From Histomonas meleagridis (lineage: Eukaryota > Parabasalia > Tritrichomonadida > Dientamoebidae): a DNA stretch of 64,000 bases. Below, in pieces: positions 49,765-58,282 of the stretch (position 1 is the stretch's first letter; every line of letters starts with the position of its first letter). The notes under the pieces are model-generated. The model had not been told where the DNA came from. It saw nothing but the letters and a program-made list of their open reading frames with translations, and searched no databases. Location of the stretch: contig WSYJ01000151.1 of assembly GCA_020186115.1 (NCBI GenBank), forward strand, positions 186,001-250,000. The letters are read 5' to 3'. Made by a program: the position numbers and the translations under genes.

Positions 49765-52700
49765 ATGGAAAAAAATTCAACAAATGCAACTGCAGGTGAT
49801 GAAATCATAAAAAAATATGGTGAAGAAATTTCAAGCTATTTTTCACCATCTTCTAGTCACAAGATATCTTGGTGGGGAAGAAATTCAGCAAAGTCATCTA
49901 TTTTGAAAAACATTATCAACATGAGGGACGAGGTTATTCAAAGAAGAGATTTGAGCATAGACAATTTTAGACAAGTTCTATCACTTTATTCGACTTTTTT
50001 TGGAATGACTTGTGACCAAGAGCTTAAGAACGAAGCGTGGTGCTCCATGGTCAATGTTATAGGTGCCATTAAGTATCCTATTTTTAATGAAATTTCAAAT
50101 TTTCTTAAAGGTCCATTAACAAGTAAGAATGGTTCTACCCAAAATGACGTCAAAAAGCGATGTGAATTGTTATTTCAAACAGCGGAAAATCAAATTGATC
50201 TCAGCGAATTTCAATATTGGTGGAAAATCATTGGGATATGTGTTTTACCACGTTTTTTTGACAAAGGCGCCGCTGAAGATGTACGTAATCTTCGTGAGGA
50301 AATTGCATTTCGTTTTGTCAAATTAATAGTCAATGTCATAGGCAACAATAATTTTACTAAAGAACAAATATTCATCACGGATGACGACGGCAAATTACAC
50401 ATTCATAATTTTGAAGGTATTTTTTCATCTATTGCCAACTGTCTCCAACATTGCACAGATCGTCAAACCTTTTATCTTCTTTACAACTTTTTCTTCTATA
50501 TGTTTCCGATCAGGTCCATCTGTTCATATGATAATGAGCCCATTCGCGAAGAATATCGATTTTCAGTCTATCTTCCAGATTTCTCAGCTTCCTCAATTTC
50601 TCAATTTTTACTTCTTTTATCGCCCACAGAGTCCACCTTCTATATGGATTTGATGAATATCAGCTTTCTAATCATCCATTTTTATTTTAATCAAATTCAA
50701 ATATGCAAAAATAGCAAAATCGAAAACATATCCAATCACTTAATGGCGCAACTATTACGTACATATGCATTATTTTGCAGTGTGTTAAACTTAGATTTCT
50801 TTAAGGACAAAGCGGAAAACATTTTTTTGTATATATTTAGTTCACAAGAACATGAAATGATTCCATTTATGATCGATTTCTTTCTTTCGATTTTATTATA
50901 TCAAGACAAATATAACTTTAATATGGACGTCTTTGTATCATTTTTAGAGAAAGCGAAACTTAATGAAGAACAAAATCAAGTATCGACAATAAAATTAATG
51001 CAAAAGATATCATCACAATTAGCAACTGTATTTTCGTTACGTTTATATGAATTAGAGAAAAAAGAAATCGTAAATAATCCAATTCTATTCGAGTTTCATC
51101 ATGTTCGTTCAACTTCAAATATAATTTTCGAAAACAAAAAAATTTATTTTGTTAATTTCCCAAAAATTAATTGGTCAATTGACGTCATCAAGTCATTTTT
51201 ATATAAGTTCTTCTCAAAATGCGACCCTATAGTTGATGGCATTGTTAGCTCTTCATTTTCTAATACATTATATGAAATTTCACAATATTTTTGTGTTCAG
51301 AACATTGAAATCATTTACGAATTTTTTATTCCTTATTTATTGAGAAGTTTACAGCAAAAGTGGAACAGCTTACAAATGGAAATTGTTTCAAACCTTATCG
51401 AAAGTGCTTATGAATTAAATTATTTAAATTATGAAATGTCGAAAGATTATATATTATTATTAGAAAGAGAATTAAAAAAGAAATCAACTGAAGTCGATGT
51501 AATATTTTATTCGATAAATTCATTTTTAAAAGTAATTCCATTATCACTTGGATTAATTAATTATATAATTGTACCAATTACTAATATTCCGACTTTTAAT
51601 CAAGAACAAATATCAATAATTATATCATTTTTAACTTCTTCGATATTAATATCAATGTTTTTAAAGAATAAAAATAAAATTATCGAAAAAATTATTTCGA
51701 ATTCAAGTTCTTGGTTTCTTTTACCTTTAGAAGAGAATAAAAATAAGGATGAAATAGAAAATATTTTCTTCCTTTTATTATTAGGGTTAATATTCTCTGA
51801 TGAAACACAAAATTATAAATTAACTAAATTTAATACTATTTATCAAATATTTTTGGATGAATTTGGTAACAATTTGAACTTCATTCAAAAATTAACAATA
51901 TTAATTCAATACTCTGAAATAATTTCTAAGAAAATCCCAAACTTTTTCAAAATGTTACTCGACGAAATTGACAGGTTTATCGAAAAATTGGCTGACGTTT
52001 TGTGTGAGACGTTAAGGCTACTTGTCAACTTTTTGATTGATTTGATGACGGTTACCAAAGAAAAAGAAATATTTAACAAATGTTATGATATTATAAATCA
52101 TTTATCACATCATGTTCAAGAATCAAACGCTATAATAGCGAATAATATTGATTTGTTCTTATTGAATTTCCAAAAGACAAGATGGGAAAGTAATAATATC
52201 AATTATAATGATCAAAAGAATAAAACACCTAAAAACGATAAAAGTAAAAACAACAAAAATGAAAATGTCGAATATTACATCGCTAAGAACAATCGAATTC
52301 ATCATTGTCGAATCAAAGAAAATGAAATTTATATTGACTCATTCAATACATTAAACTCATCATCATATAAAATTCAAACTGAAGGAAACTGTATATCCAA
52401 CTCGCGACTTTATCTGTTAAATTCCACGTTTTTATCTGTTGATGGTGTTGAGCCAGCATTAAATACTGAAGAACGATATTCATTTCTATCAAACAATTCA
52501 CCGAAATTTAGAATAAACATTGGAATATTATTATATGGGTACACTCAAAAGAATAATTTGAAACATTTTATTCAAGAAATTCGAAAAATTAAACATCCAA
52601 GATATGACATATCTTTCTCATTAACTGAAAAATCAACAGACGTATTGATTGTTTGGTTGGACCCTTCTAAAAGAATATCCGAATTTAGGATCACTGATGA

Positions 52701-52923
52701 CTTTAAATATGTAAAAATTTTCATTTTCATTCAAGAACGATCAAAAGGTTTACTATGGGCGAACGTTTATAACTGCAACGGTTATCGTGTAAACTATGGA
52801 ATTCTGGGTCGAAAGCCAATAATATTACCAATAAGAATTTTGCCTTATGTTATTGGTTGGTCAAGTGTACTTTTGTCTTTAGACCTTATTAACACTAAGA
52901 ATAGCACAAATAGGTTTTATTGA
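49765..52923 (+). CDS. Large helical protein ending in a divergent Rap/Ran-GAP (RalGAP/tuberin-like) domain
   Basis: The protein has 1052 residues from the ATG at 49765 (MEKNSTNATAGDEI). Nearly all of it looks like an alpha-solenoid, as in RalGAP and tuberin. The last about 130 residues match the Rap/Ran-GAP fold: INIGILLYGYTQKNNLKHFIQEI, DVLIVWLDPSKRISEFRITDDFKYVKIFIFIQERSKGLLWANVY, then YGILGRKPIILPIRILPYVIGWSSVLLSL, which parallels the FGPL...LP.L.R.TA..A ending. The catalytic Asn-thumb segment (HIGND in active members) reads KSTDV here, so the asparagine is missing. The protein may therefore be a regulatory subunit like RalGAP-beta. A low-complexity Asn/Lys linker lies at about 825-850. 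The TTG-started extension at 49699 is not used. Confidence 0.6.
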   Translation: MEKNSTNATAGDEIIKKYGEEISSYFSPSSSHKISWWGRNSAKSSILKNIINMRDEVIQRRDLSIDNFRQVLSLYSTFFGMTCDQELKNEAWCSMVNVIGAIKYPIFNEISNFLKGPLTSKNGSTQNDVKKRCELLFQTAENQIDLSEFQYWWKIIGICVLPRFFDKGAAEDVRNLREEIAFRFVKLIVNVIGNNNFTKEQIFITDDDGKLHIHNFEGIFSSIANCLQHCTDRQTFYLLYNFFFYMFPIRSICSYDNEPIREEYRFSVYLPDFSASSISQFLLLLSPTESTFYMDLMNISFLIIHFYFNQIQICKNSKIENISNHLMAQLLRTYALFCSVLNLDFFKDKAENIFLYIFSSQEHEMIPFMIDFFLSILLYQDKYNFNMDVFVSFLEKAKLNEEQNQVSTIKLMQKISSQLATVFSLRLYELEKKEIVNNPILFEFHHVRSTSNIIFENKKIYFVNFPKINWSIDVIKSFLYKFFSKCDPIVDGIVSSSFSNTLYEISQYFCVQNIEIIYEFFIPYLLRSLQQKWNSLQMEIVSNLIESAYELNYLNYEMSKDYILLLERELKKKSTEVDVIFYSINSFLKVIPLSLGLINYIIVPITNIPTFNQEQISIIISFLTSSILISMFLKNKNKIIEKIISNSSSWFLLPLEENKNKDEIENIFFLLLLGLIFSDETQNYKLTKFNTIYQIFLDEFGNNLNFIQKLTILIQYSEIISKKIPNFFKMLLDEIDRFIEKLADVLCETLRLLVNFLIDLMTVTKEKEIFNKCYDIINHLSHHVQESNAIIANNIDLFLLNFQKTRWESNNINYNDQKNKTPKNDKSKNNKNENVEYYIAKNNRIHHCRIKENEIYIDSFNTLNSSSYKIQTEGNCISNSRLYLLNSTFLSVDGVEPALNTEERYSFLSNNSPKFRINIGILLYGYTQKNNLKHFIQEIRKIKHPRYDISFSLTEKSTDVLIVWLDPSKRISEFRITDDFKYVKIFIFIQERSKGLLWANVYNCNGYRVNYGILGRKPIILPIRILPYVIGWSSVLLSLDLINTKNSTNRFY

Positions 52924-53143
52924 AGCCTATATTATAATAATAAATTTGATATATATAATTTTTTGTTTATTTAATTTTAATGAAATATTTTGTTTTAGAT
53001 GTGAAATAGATATGAAAACTATCAATAAATCGAATCTAAATACAATGGAAAGATGTATGTGAAATGATAACATTTTCCCGAAGTAAATCATATAAAAAGT
53101 TATAAATTCAGAACTATAATTTTTCGTTGTATTCAAATCTGCC

Positions 53144-53153
53144 GGTTATAACC
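53144..53153. promoter_or_regulatory. GGTTATAACC palindrome in a promoter
   Basis: A perfect 10-bp palindrome 11 nt upstream of the ATG at 53165. The same decamer is at 49385-49394. It could hold two overlapping Myb-type cores (GTTA/TAAC). Confidence 0.4.
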
Positions 53154-53164
53154 ACAGCATAGAA

Positions 53165-54130
53165 ATGGTGTGCGTAGACAATATCAACGGAAATATTCTT
53201 AATCGATGTATTACCGTTGAGGATTATGGCCCCCTTAGAGAATTTACGCAGACATTCTTCAATATAGTTTACCCAGCAATCTTTACATCTGTTATTATTA
53301 TTCTGATAACTTTACTTCCATTTATTTTTGAGCTTTCATCAAAGCAATTATACAGAAAGTCACTTAGGTTATATAACATCGTAAGATTTACTCTTTTATC
53401 TCTGTTCCATCGTGTTGCGTATTGTTACACAGTTTGTTCTATTCTTCGTTATTTAATTAATCAACCAGCTCCATGTTCATGCGGCAAAATTTCTAGCAGT
53501 AAGACACAGAATCAACCTTATATGTATACATGTACAGCAGTTATGGTTGCGATGACCCTTTTTGATTTCCACCAATTTTCACCCAAATTCTTCTATATCC
53601 TTGGCGCCTTCATTCTTGTTTTCCCAAGTCTTTTTTACATGCTTTCCGGGTGGGCCTCATTAGGGCAAATATTATTTACCACATTTCTTTCCATAGGCCT
53701 TCACATATACTCATCCAAGACATCCAATCGTGTTATGTTTGTTGAATCCATCATTCTTTTCCTAGCAAATTTGATTGGCATGATTGTAATTACATACGAT
53801 AAAAAAAATCTCACCAACTTCTCAGTCAGAGATTCACCGGCGTCACTGATGATCAGAGGTGCATTGTGCGCTCTTTTTGTCGTTGCACATGACCTTCTTT
53901 TCCTCATCGAGAACAAATGGGGATATTTCACAATAAAGTCCGGAATGCTAATTGTCGAAAATGAGCAGACAAATATCCGCTCTGCAATTATGTCTTCCGA
54001 TGATGAGGTTGCTATGTTCCATAAGACGCTGAAAAATGATAAAACTTATGGAGTGGTCTTCTTTGTCGTAATGATCCTTTTGAAGTCGTGTGAATATATT
54101 GCGAATAATGAGGTAAATAAAAGAAACTAA
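53165..54130 (+). CDS. Polytopic membrane protein, PAP2-like fold possible
   Basis: The 321-residue protein has about six to seven hydrophobic helices (starting TFFNIVYPAIFTSVIIILITLLPFIF). The layout of an LRYLINQPAPCSCG turn, then a helix, SGWASLGQILFTTFLSIGLHIYSS, faintly resembles the K..RP, PSGH and SR...H segments of PAP2-type phosphatases. However, the catalytic histidines and arginines are not in place. It may be a non-catalytic relative, or unrelated. The N-terminus is cytosol- or lumen-facing without a clear signal peptide. The start ATG at 53165 sits directly after a short promoter with GGTTATAACC. Confidence 0.5.
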   Translation: MVCVDNINGNILNRCITVEDYGPLREFTQTFFNIVYPAIFTSVIIILITLLPFIFELSSKQLYRKSLRLYNIVRFTLLSLFHRVAYCYTVCSILRYLINQPAPCSCGKISSSKTQNQPYMYTCTAVMVAMTLFDFHQFSPKFFYILGAFILVFPSLFYMLSGWASLGQILFTTFLSIGLHIYSSKTSNRVMFVESIILFLANLIGMIVITYDKKNLTNFSVRDSPASLMIRGALCALFVVAHDLLFLIENKWGYFTIKSGMLIVENEQTNIRSAIMSSDDEVAMFHKTLKNDKTYGVVFFVVMILLKSCEYIANNEVNKRN

Positions 54131-54496
54131 AAAATTAGCGCGATCTTAATAAAGCAATTTGCAACGAATTTTCTTTTTCATAATTTTATCTATTTGGTGT
54201 GAATTTAAGAATTTTATAGATTATAATTACCAAAAATTGGAATTAATTCATTTCTTTTTTCTTATTATGAATGTGATTACTCTAAATTTTTTTGGTTATA
54301 TTAAAGTCTTCTCTCAAAATTTAGATATAAATAATGAATCGTGAGCATAAAATTTTGAAATTTAGTGGATTAAAAAATTAAAACATGAGATGTTTTTTAA
54401 ATGATTTGGATCAAAAACAAAAAATCAGTGAGGAAAATGTATTTTATGAAATTTTTTTGTTTGTTTCAGAAAAATTGATGAAATAGATACACGAAT
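54131..54496. other. Intergenic, no gene seen
   Basis: AT-rich; searched for the missing first half of a RING-H2 domain without success. Confidence 0.45.
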
Positions 54497-54607
54497 ATGG
54501 ATGAAACGTTTATTGAGCATTCTTTCCAAGTTCATTGCATCGAGGAATGGACTAAAACATCACAAGAATGCCCACTTTGTAAGGCTAACTGGGAACCACA
54601 AAATTAA
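54497..54607 (+). pseudogene. RING-H2 C-terminal half (APC11/RBX1-like fragment)
   Basis: A 36-codon ORF reads MDETFIEHSFQVHCIEEWTKTSQECPLCKANWEPQN and stops. The pattern H.F..HCI..W......CPLC...W is the second half of an APC11/RBX1-type RING-H2. The first half (three cysteines and surrounding residues) is absent upstream, and the second zinc-binding His is Gln. It is either a relic or the last exon of a split gene; the former seems more likely. Confidence 0.55.
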
Positions 54608-54965
54608 TAAAAGAATCAATTAAAACGGAAAAATATTTCTCATGCATAAAATTTTGTTTTCTTCAATAACACAGACAACACAAGAAAAGTACTCAAAAAA
54701 TTTTGATCAACACATTTAGTTTACACTTCAAAGAAAAGCTTTCTGCTCATCATAACGGTTTTTGTTTGCGTGACTGCTTAAGCACAGAAATTTTTTGAGA
54801 GGTTATTTGTTCAAGCAGATTTCAGAATTATCGAAAATTAAAAAATGTGTTTCGAAGCCAAGAGAAATTAATCTCAATACTGAAATATGTCATTGCCACC
54901 ATTCTAATTGGAAAGTTAAGTATTACTTCATAACTAATTTTCTCTTTATTTAAACACATGTTTTC
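54608..54965. other. Intergenic, no gene seen
   Basis: Contains AACGGT near 54753 that is not adjacent to any recognised start; no gene seen. Confidence 0.45.
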
Positions 54966-56876
54966 TTACAGATCATCTTGCGTCCTCAGTGCCATTTCCT
55001 TCAGCACCCTTATCTTACTTCTTATTTCATCATTCGATGCTGTGTCCATTTCTCTTTGTTCCCATCTCCTTATGTCATATGTTGCGCATCCGAGCATTTC
55101 GCACGTAGTCATCCACGTGTGATATCTCTCGATGAGGTGGCGACGTTTTCCATCTTCGTCAACGTTCTTTTTCGGCTTTAGAAATTCATATATTCTTCTG
55201 AACTTGTTTGCCTTAAATTCGATTTGTTCAGAGCTTTTATAATTACGGACTGCTTTTTCGAGCCAACCCTTGTAATATGAAATAAGGAACCTAATTGCAA
55301 TGTTTCTAATTGAAAATCCTTTGACTGAACTTGAAGCTTCATCAAGTTCTATACCAAAGTCGCGTGCAATTTTGCAACGGCGAACACTTCGACCATTGCT
55401 AACGAGCGAATCAACACGACGTTGCGAATCAGCGAGTTTTTCGCTCGTGACTTCCCAGCCGATCGTTTTGTAGTCAATTTTGAGTGGGTTGCCGTTAGAC
55501 GATAGAGCTGCTGCGTTTGGAATGGGCATCAAGAAATAGTTCGTCATGAAAGAGATATCAACATTTTGATACCTATTGGTAGGAACAGCAAACCTTAGGA
55601 ATTCATCGCCACTTGCTTTATCCACAATATGAAAGACTTCATCAGTATGAACAGGAATTTGAATTTGACGTTCGGTAGCTTCGGGTTCACCTTTTTCAAA
55701 GATGACAAAGTCATTAATGTATTGAGATCTAAGTGTTGATCCATGAGTAAGTTTTGGAATTAGTTGTAAATTTCGCTTTCCACTTGTGAAGAATATGTTC
55801 TTCTGTGCAGCACCTAGATAGCAAGCGCCTTTTGCATTTGTTGAGAATGAGTCAAGTGTGTGATGAGCTGAAATACCAAAAGTTGCACTGATACATGAAG
55901 AAATTAGTGGTGATTTTGTGGAATCTCCTACAACCTCAATTGAATCCATTCTTATATTTAGTTCTTCGATAGATTTATGGGCATCATATAGAAATTGGTA
56001 AATATCACCTAAACAAGAGTCAAGATCTTTTCTGTTGACATTGATCGTTCTGCCATTAAAAGAAAAAGTGACGGAGGTTTTTTCCGATAGTTTCTCTTTG
56101 GCTTGATGAACCTTTTCGAGAAATGATTCGTAGTCACGAGACTGCCTTAAATCAATAGAGTAACGTGCTGAAAGCATGTCGGCAAACTTTTCATCAATTG
56201 TTTTGCCTCCAATTGACTCGTCAAAAAATGATGCTATTTCTTCAACTGTATCTTGTGTAAATTTTGATATTGTAAATCGAGTTCCCTTAGAACCAATATC
56301 TAAAAAGCCAATGGTTTTTGGTTGTGAACTCTTGAAGTGTTCATTCCCATAAACAGCTGATGAAGTAAAAGTTGATGGAACAAATTGAATTGCGTTGATT
56401 TTGGCTATTGTAAGGGCAGAGTAGAGGAAACTCTTCTCGATTGCTGAAGTTGATGGAGGAAGGGCTATAACAACATCAATTTGATCATTAATTCTTTCAA
56501 CTTCTTTTACCTTATTTATAATGTGAAGTAATTTTAATGCTGTTATTTCGTACCCATAAATGTAATCATAATATCGTTTGTTGTTAAAAGTGTTTCCTTT
56601 TATAACTGAATCTGGATATCTTAATAAGGAATTTCGAGCTTCTTTTCCAAATTCCCAAGCAACGTTACTTAGTAATGTTTGTGGTCTTAAGCTTCTTGAG
56701 TGATCACGATTATCCCAAAAAGAGATAAAATTAGGAAACTTAGAAGATGAATCAAAAACTTTAACAATATGAATAGGTCTTCCTTGAGAACCACATGCTA
56801 CTTTTATTGTACTTTCTCCCATATCAATGCCAATAATTGTTGATAAACTGAGAACAAGAAAAACACAAGCGAACAT
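54966..56876 (-). CDS. ER-lumen Hsp70-superfamily protein, Grp170/Lhs1-like
   Basis: The 636-residue protein starts at 56876 with a signal peptide (MFACVFLVLSLSTIIG). The nucleotide-binding domain opens GIDMGESTIKVACGSQGRPIHIV, which fits the (S/A)VDLGSESMKVA(I)VKPGVP opening of Grp170 better than the GIDLGTTxS of BiP. Further landmarks are WEFGKEARNSLLRYP, VVIALPPSTSAIEKSFLYSAL, IGFLDIGSKGTRFTISKF, ESIGGKTIDEKFADML, IEVVGDSTKSPLI and GACYLGAAQ. The C-terminal part is divergent and helical. Grp170 acts as a nucleotide exchange factor for BiP in the ER. No KDEL-type signal is seen at the end (TQDDL). It is shorter than mammalian Grp170 (about 1000). It shares a divergent promoter with the Rab gene. 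Confidence 0.85.
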   Translation of the reverse strand: MFACVFLVLSLSTIIGIDMGESTIKVACGSQGRPIHIVKVFDSSSKFPNFISFWDNRDHSRSLRPQTLLSNVAWEFGKEARNSLLRYPDSVIKGNTFNNKRYYDYIYGYEITALKLLHIINKVKEVERINDQIDVVIALPPSTSAIEKSFLYSALTIAKINAIQFVPSTFTSSAVYGNEHFKSSQPKTIGFLDIGSKGTRFTISKFTQDTVEEIASFFDESIGGKTIDEKFADMLSARYSIDLRQSRDYESFLEKVHQAKEKLSEKTSVTFSFNGRTINVNRKDLDSCLGDIYQFLYDAHKSIEELNIRMDSIEVVGDSTKSPLISSCISATFGISAHHTLDSFSTNAKGACYLGAAQKNIFFTSGKRNLQLIPKLTHGSTLRSQYINDFVIFEKGEPEATERQIQIPVHTDEVFHIVDKASGDEFLRFAVPTNRYQNVDISFMTNYFLMPIPNAAALSSNGNPLKIDYKTIGWEVTSEKLADSQRRVDSLVSNGRSVRRCKIARDFGIELDEASSSVKGFSIRNIAIRFLISYYKGWLEKAVRNYKSSEQIEFKANKFRRIYEFLKPKKNVDEDGKRRHLIERYHTWMTTCEMLGCATYDIRRWEQREMDTASNDEIRSKIRVLKEMALRTQDDL

Positions 56877-56985
56877 ATATGTGAAGTAATTTAGAATTTG
56901 TTCAAACCGTTTTTTAATTGGTTTGGCGGTTTCGTTGTATTAGCGGTTGAACTTATTGATGATCGTTCTTAACGTAAAGCTTTGA
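56877..56985. promoter_or_regulatory. Divergent promoter, Grp170-like / Rab
   Basis: Within 109 bp lie AAACCGTT (56904-56911) and GGCGGTTTCG (56925-56934), both related to the recurring AACGGT core, plus TTAACGTAAAG just before the Rab ATG. The two genes both serve the secretory pathway. Confidence 0.45.
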
Positions 56986-57573
56986 ATGTACAAACGTCTT
57001 TATATGAGCATCGAAAAGGAAACAACTGGGCAAAAAGTCGTTTTACTTGGCGATTCAGGTGTTGGAAAAACAAGCATTGTTCTACGACTTAGTGAGCGTG
57101 TGTTTAGAAGAAATACAGCTCCAACAGTTGGATCTGGTGTTATTACAAAAGAAATTGAAACACCATCAGGCCCAGTTACACTTAGCATATGGGATACAGC
57201 AGGAGAAGAAAGGTACAAAACTTTCACAAGTTTGTATACTCAAAATGCAGTTGGTTGTGTGGCTGTCTTTGACTTGACGTGCACAGAATCATTTGATGCC
57301 CTTCCAAACTGGATCGAAATTTTTGAGCAAAATGCTGAACCAGATCACATAATCTGCGTTGTTGGTAACAAATCAGATATTGAAGAATCAAGAACAGTTG
57401 ATTATAATAAGGCATTTGAATGGTGTGAAAATCGTGGTTATAAATACAGTGAAGTTTCTGCAAAAACAGGCGAAAACGTCGACCTAGTTTTTTCAGGAAT
57501 TGCTATTGCTTTAGGCCCAAGAGCAATGGCAGAAACAAGGATTGAACCTAATGATGAAAAAAAGTGTTGTTAG
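56986..57573 (+). CDS. Rab-family small GTPase
   Basis: The protein has 195 residues from the ATG at 56986, or 189 from the ATG at 57004 (MSIEKETT). It carries all G boxes: GDSGVGKT (22-29), the switch-I threonine of TAPTVGS, WDTAGEERY (69-77), NKSD (128-131) and SAK (158-160). It ends in CC for double geranylgeranylation. WDTAGEERY and the F-D-x-L-x-x-W pattern place it among Rabs rather than Ras or Arf. The catalytic glutamine of WDTAGQE is Glu here (residue 74), so intrinsic GTP hydrolysis may be lowered. The subfamily cannot be set by eye, although the core has Rab5-like and Rab21-like features. It sits head-to-head with the Grp170-like gene. Confidence 0.93.
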   Translation: MYKRLYMSIEKETTGQKVVLLGDSGVGKTSIVLRLSERVFRRNTAPTVGSGVITKEIETPSGPVTLSIWDTAGEERYKTFTSLYTQNAVGCVAVFDLTCTESFDALPNWIEIFEQNAEPDHIICVVGNKSDIEESRTVDYNKAFEWCENRGYKYSEVSAKTGENVDLVFSGIAIALGPRAMAETRIEPNDEKKCC

Positions 57574-58282
57574 CACATTCTCATGAACATAATACAAGTA
57601 GTCAATAAACCTCTCCAACTTTTAGTCTTGAGCAAAAATATCTAAAGTCATGTTCTCATTCCTAAACATTGTTATAGGGGAAAAAAACCAATATAAAGGA
57701 GGAAAATTACTTACCAAAACCAAACATTGTCCCACAGAATTAGCTGTTAACCTCCTATTCAATTACGAAAAATTCATACGAATAAACTATTCAATAATCG
57801 GCGCTAAACGGCGCGACCTCACACCTTCACCTTATCTTTCTTTGGTTTAATATATTCGCATCATATTTCTCTTGAATGATTTGTATTTGTGAAACTAAGT
57901 GACCTCGCTATTTGAGATGTATTCGAGTTTAGTATTGAATGTGATATTTTTATCCAATTCAATATCCAATAAATTGATATATGAAATCTTAAAAACAATA
58001 CATTTTTCAACAGACGCAATAAATTGTTTAAAATATTTCATATTCTTTCCATAAAATTAGGACATAAATACAAATTAACAAATGAAAGACCAGCATGCTG
58101 TTTATTAATAAAAACCAATAAAATTCAACAAAACGGTAAGCTCTAAAGTGACATAGTGACATATAGTCTTATGTAGCTCTTCCTCTTCTTTCAAAAACTA
58201 TATCAAATTTCCTGTTTTGTTATTGTGTTGGTGGAGAAAATTTGGGGTACTCCAAAATACGATAGATTATTCAAAAGTGAAC
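57574..58282. other. Intergenic upstream of the tubby-like gene
   Basis: No gene seen; a 66-codon ORF at 57650 has no family features. AAAACGGTAAG at 58130-58140 contains the AACGGT hexamer 146 nt upstream of the next start. Confidence 0.5.

Noticed and set aside
58130-58140. GGTAAG at the tubby-like promoter as a 5' splice site
   Set aside because: No matching branch or acceptor sequence before the start, and AACGGT explains the string as part of a promoter set.
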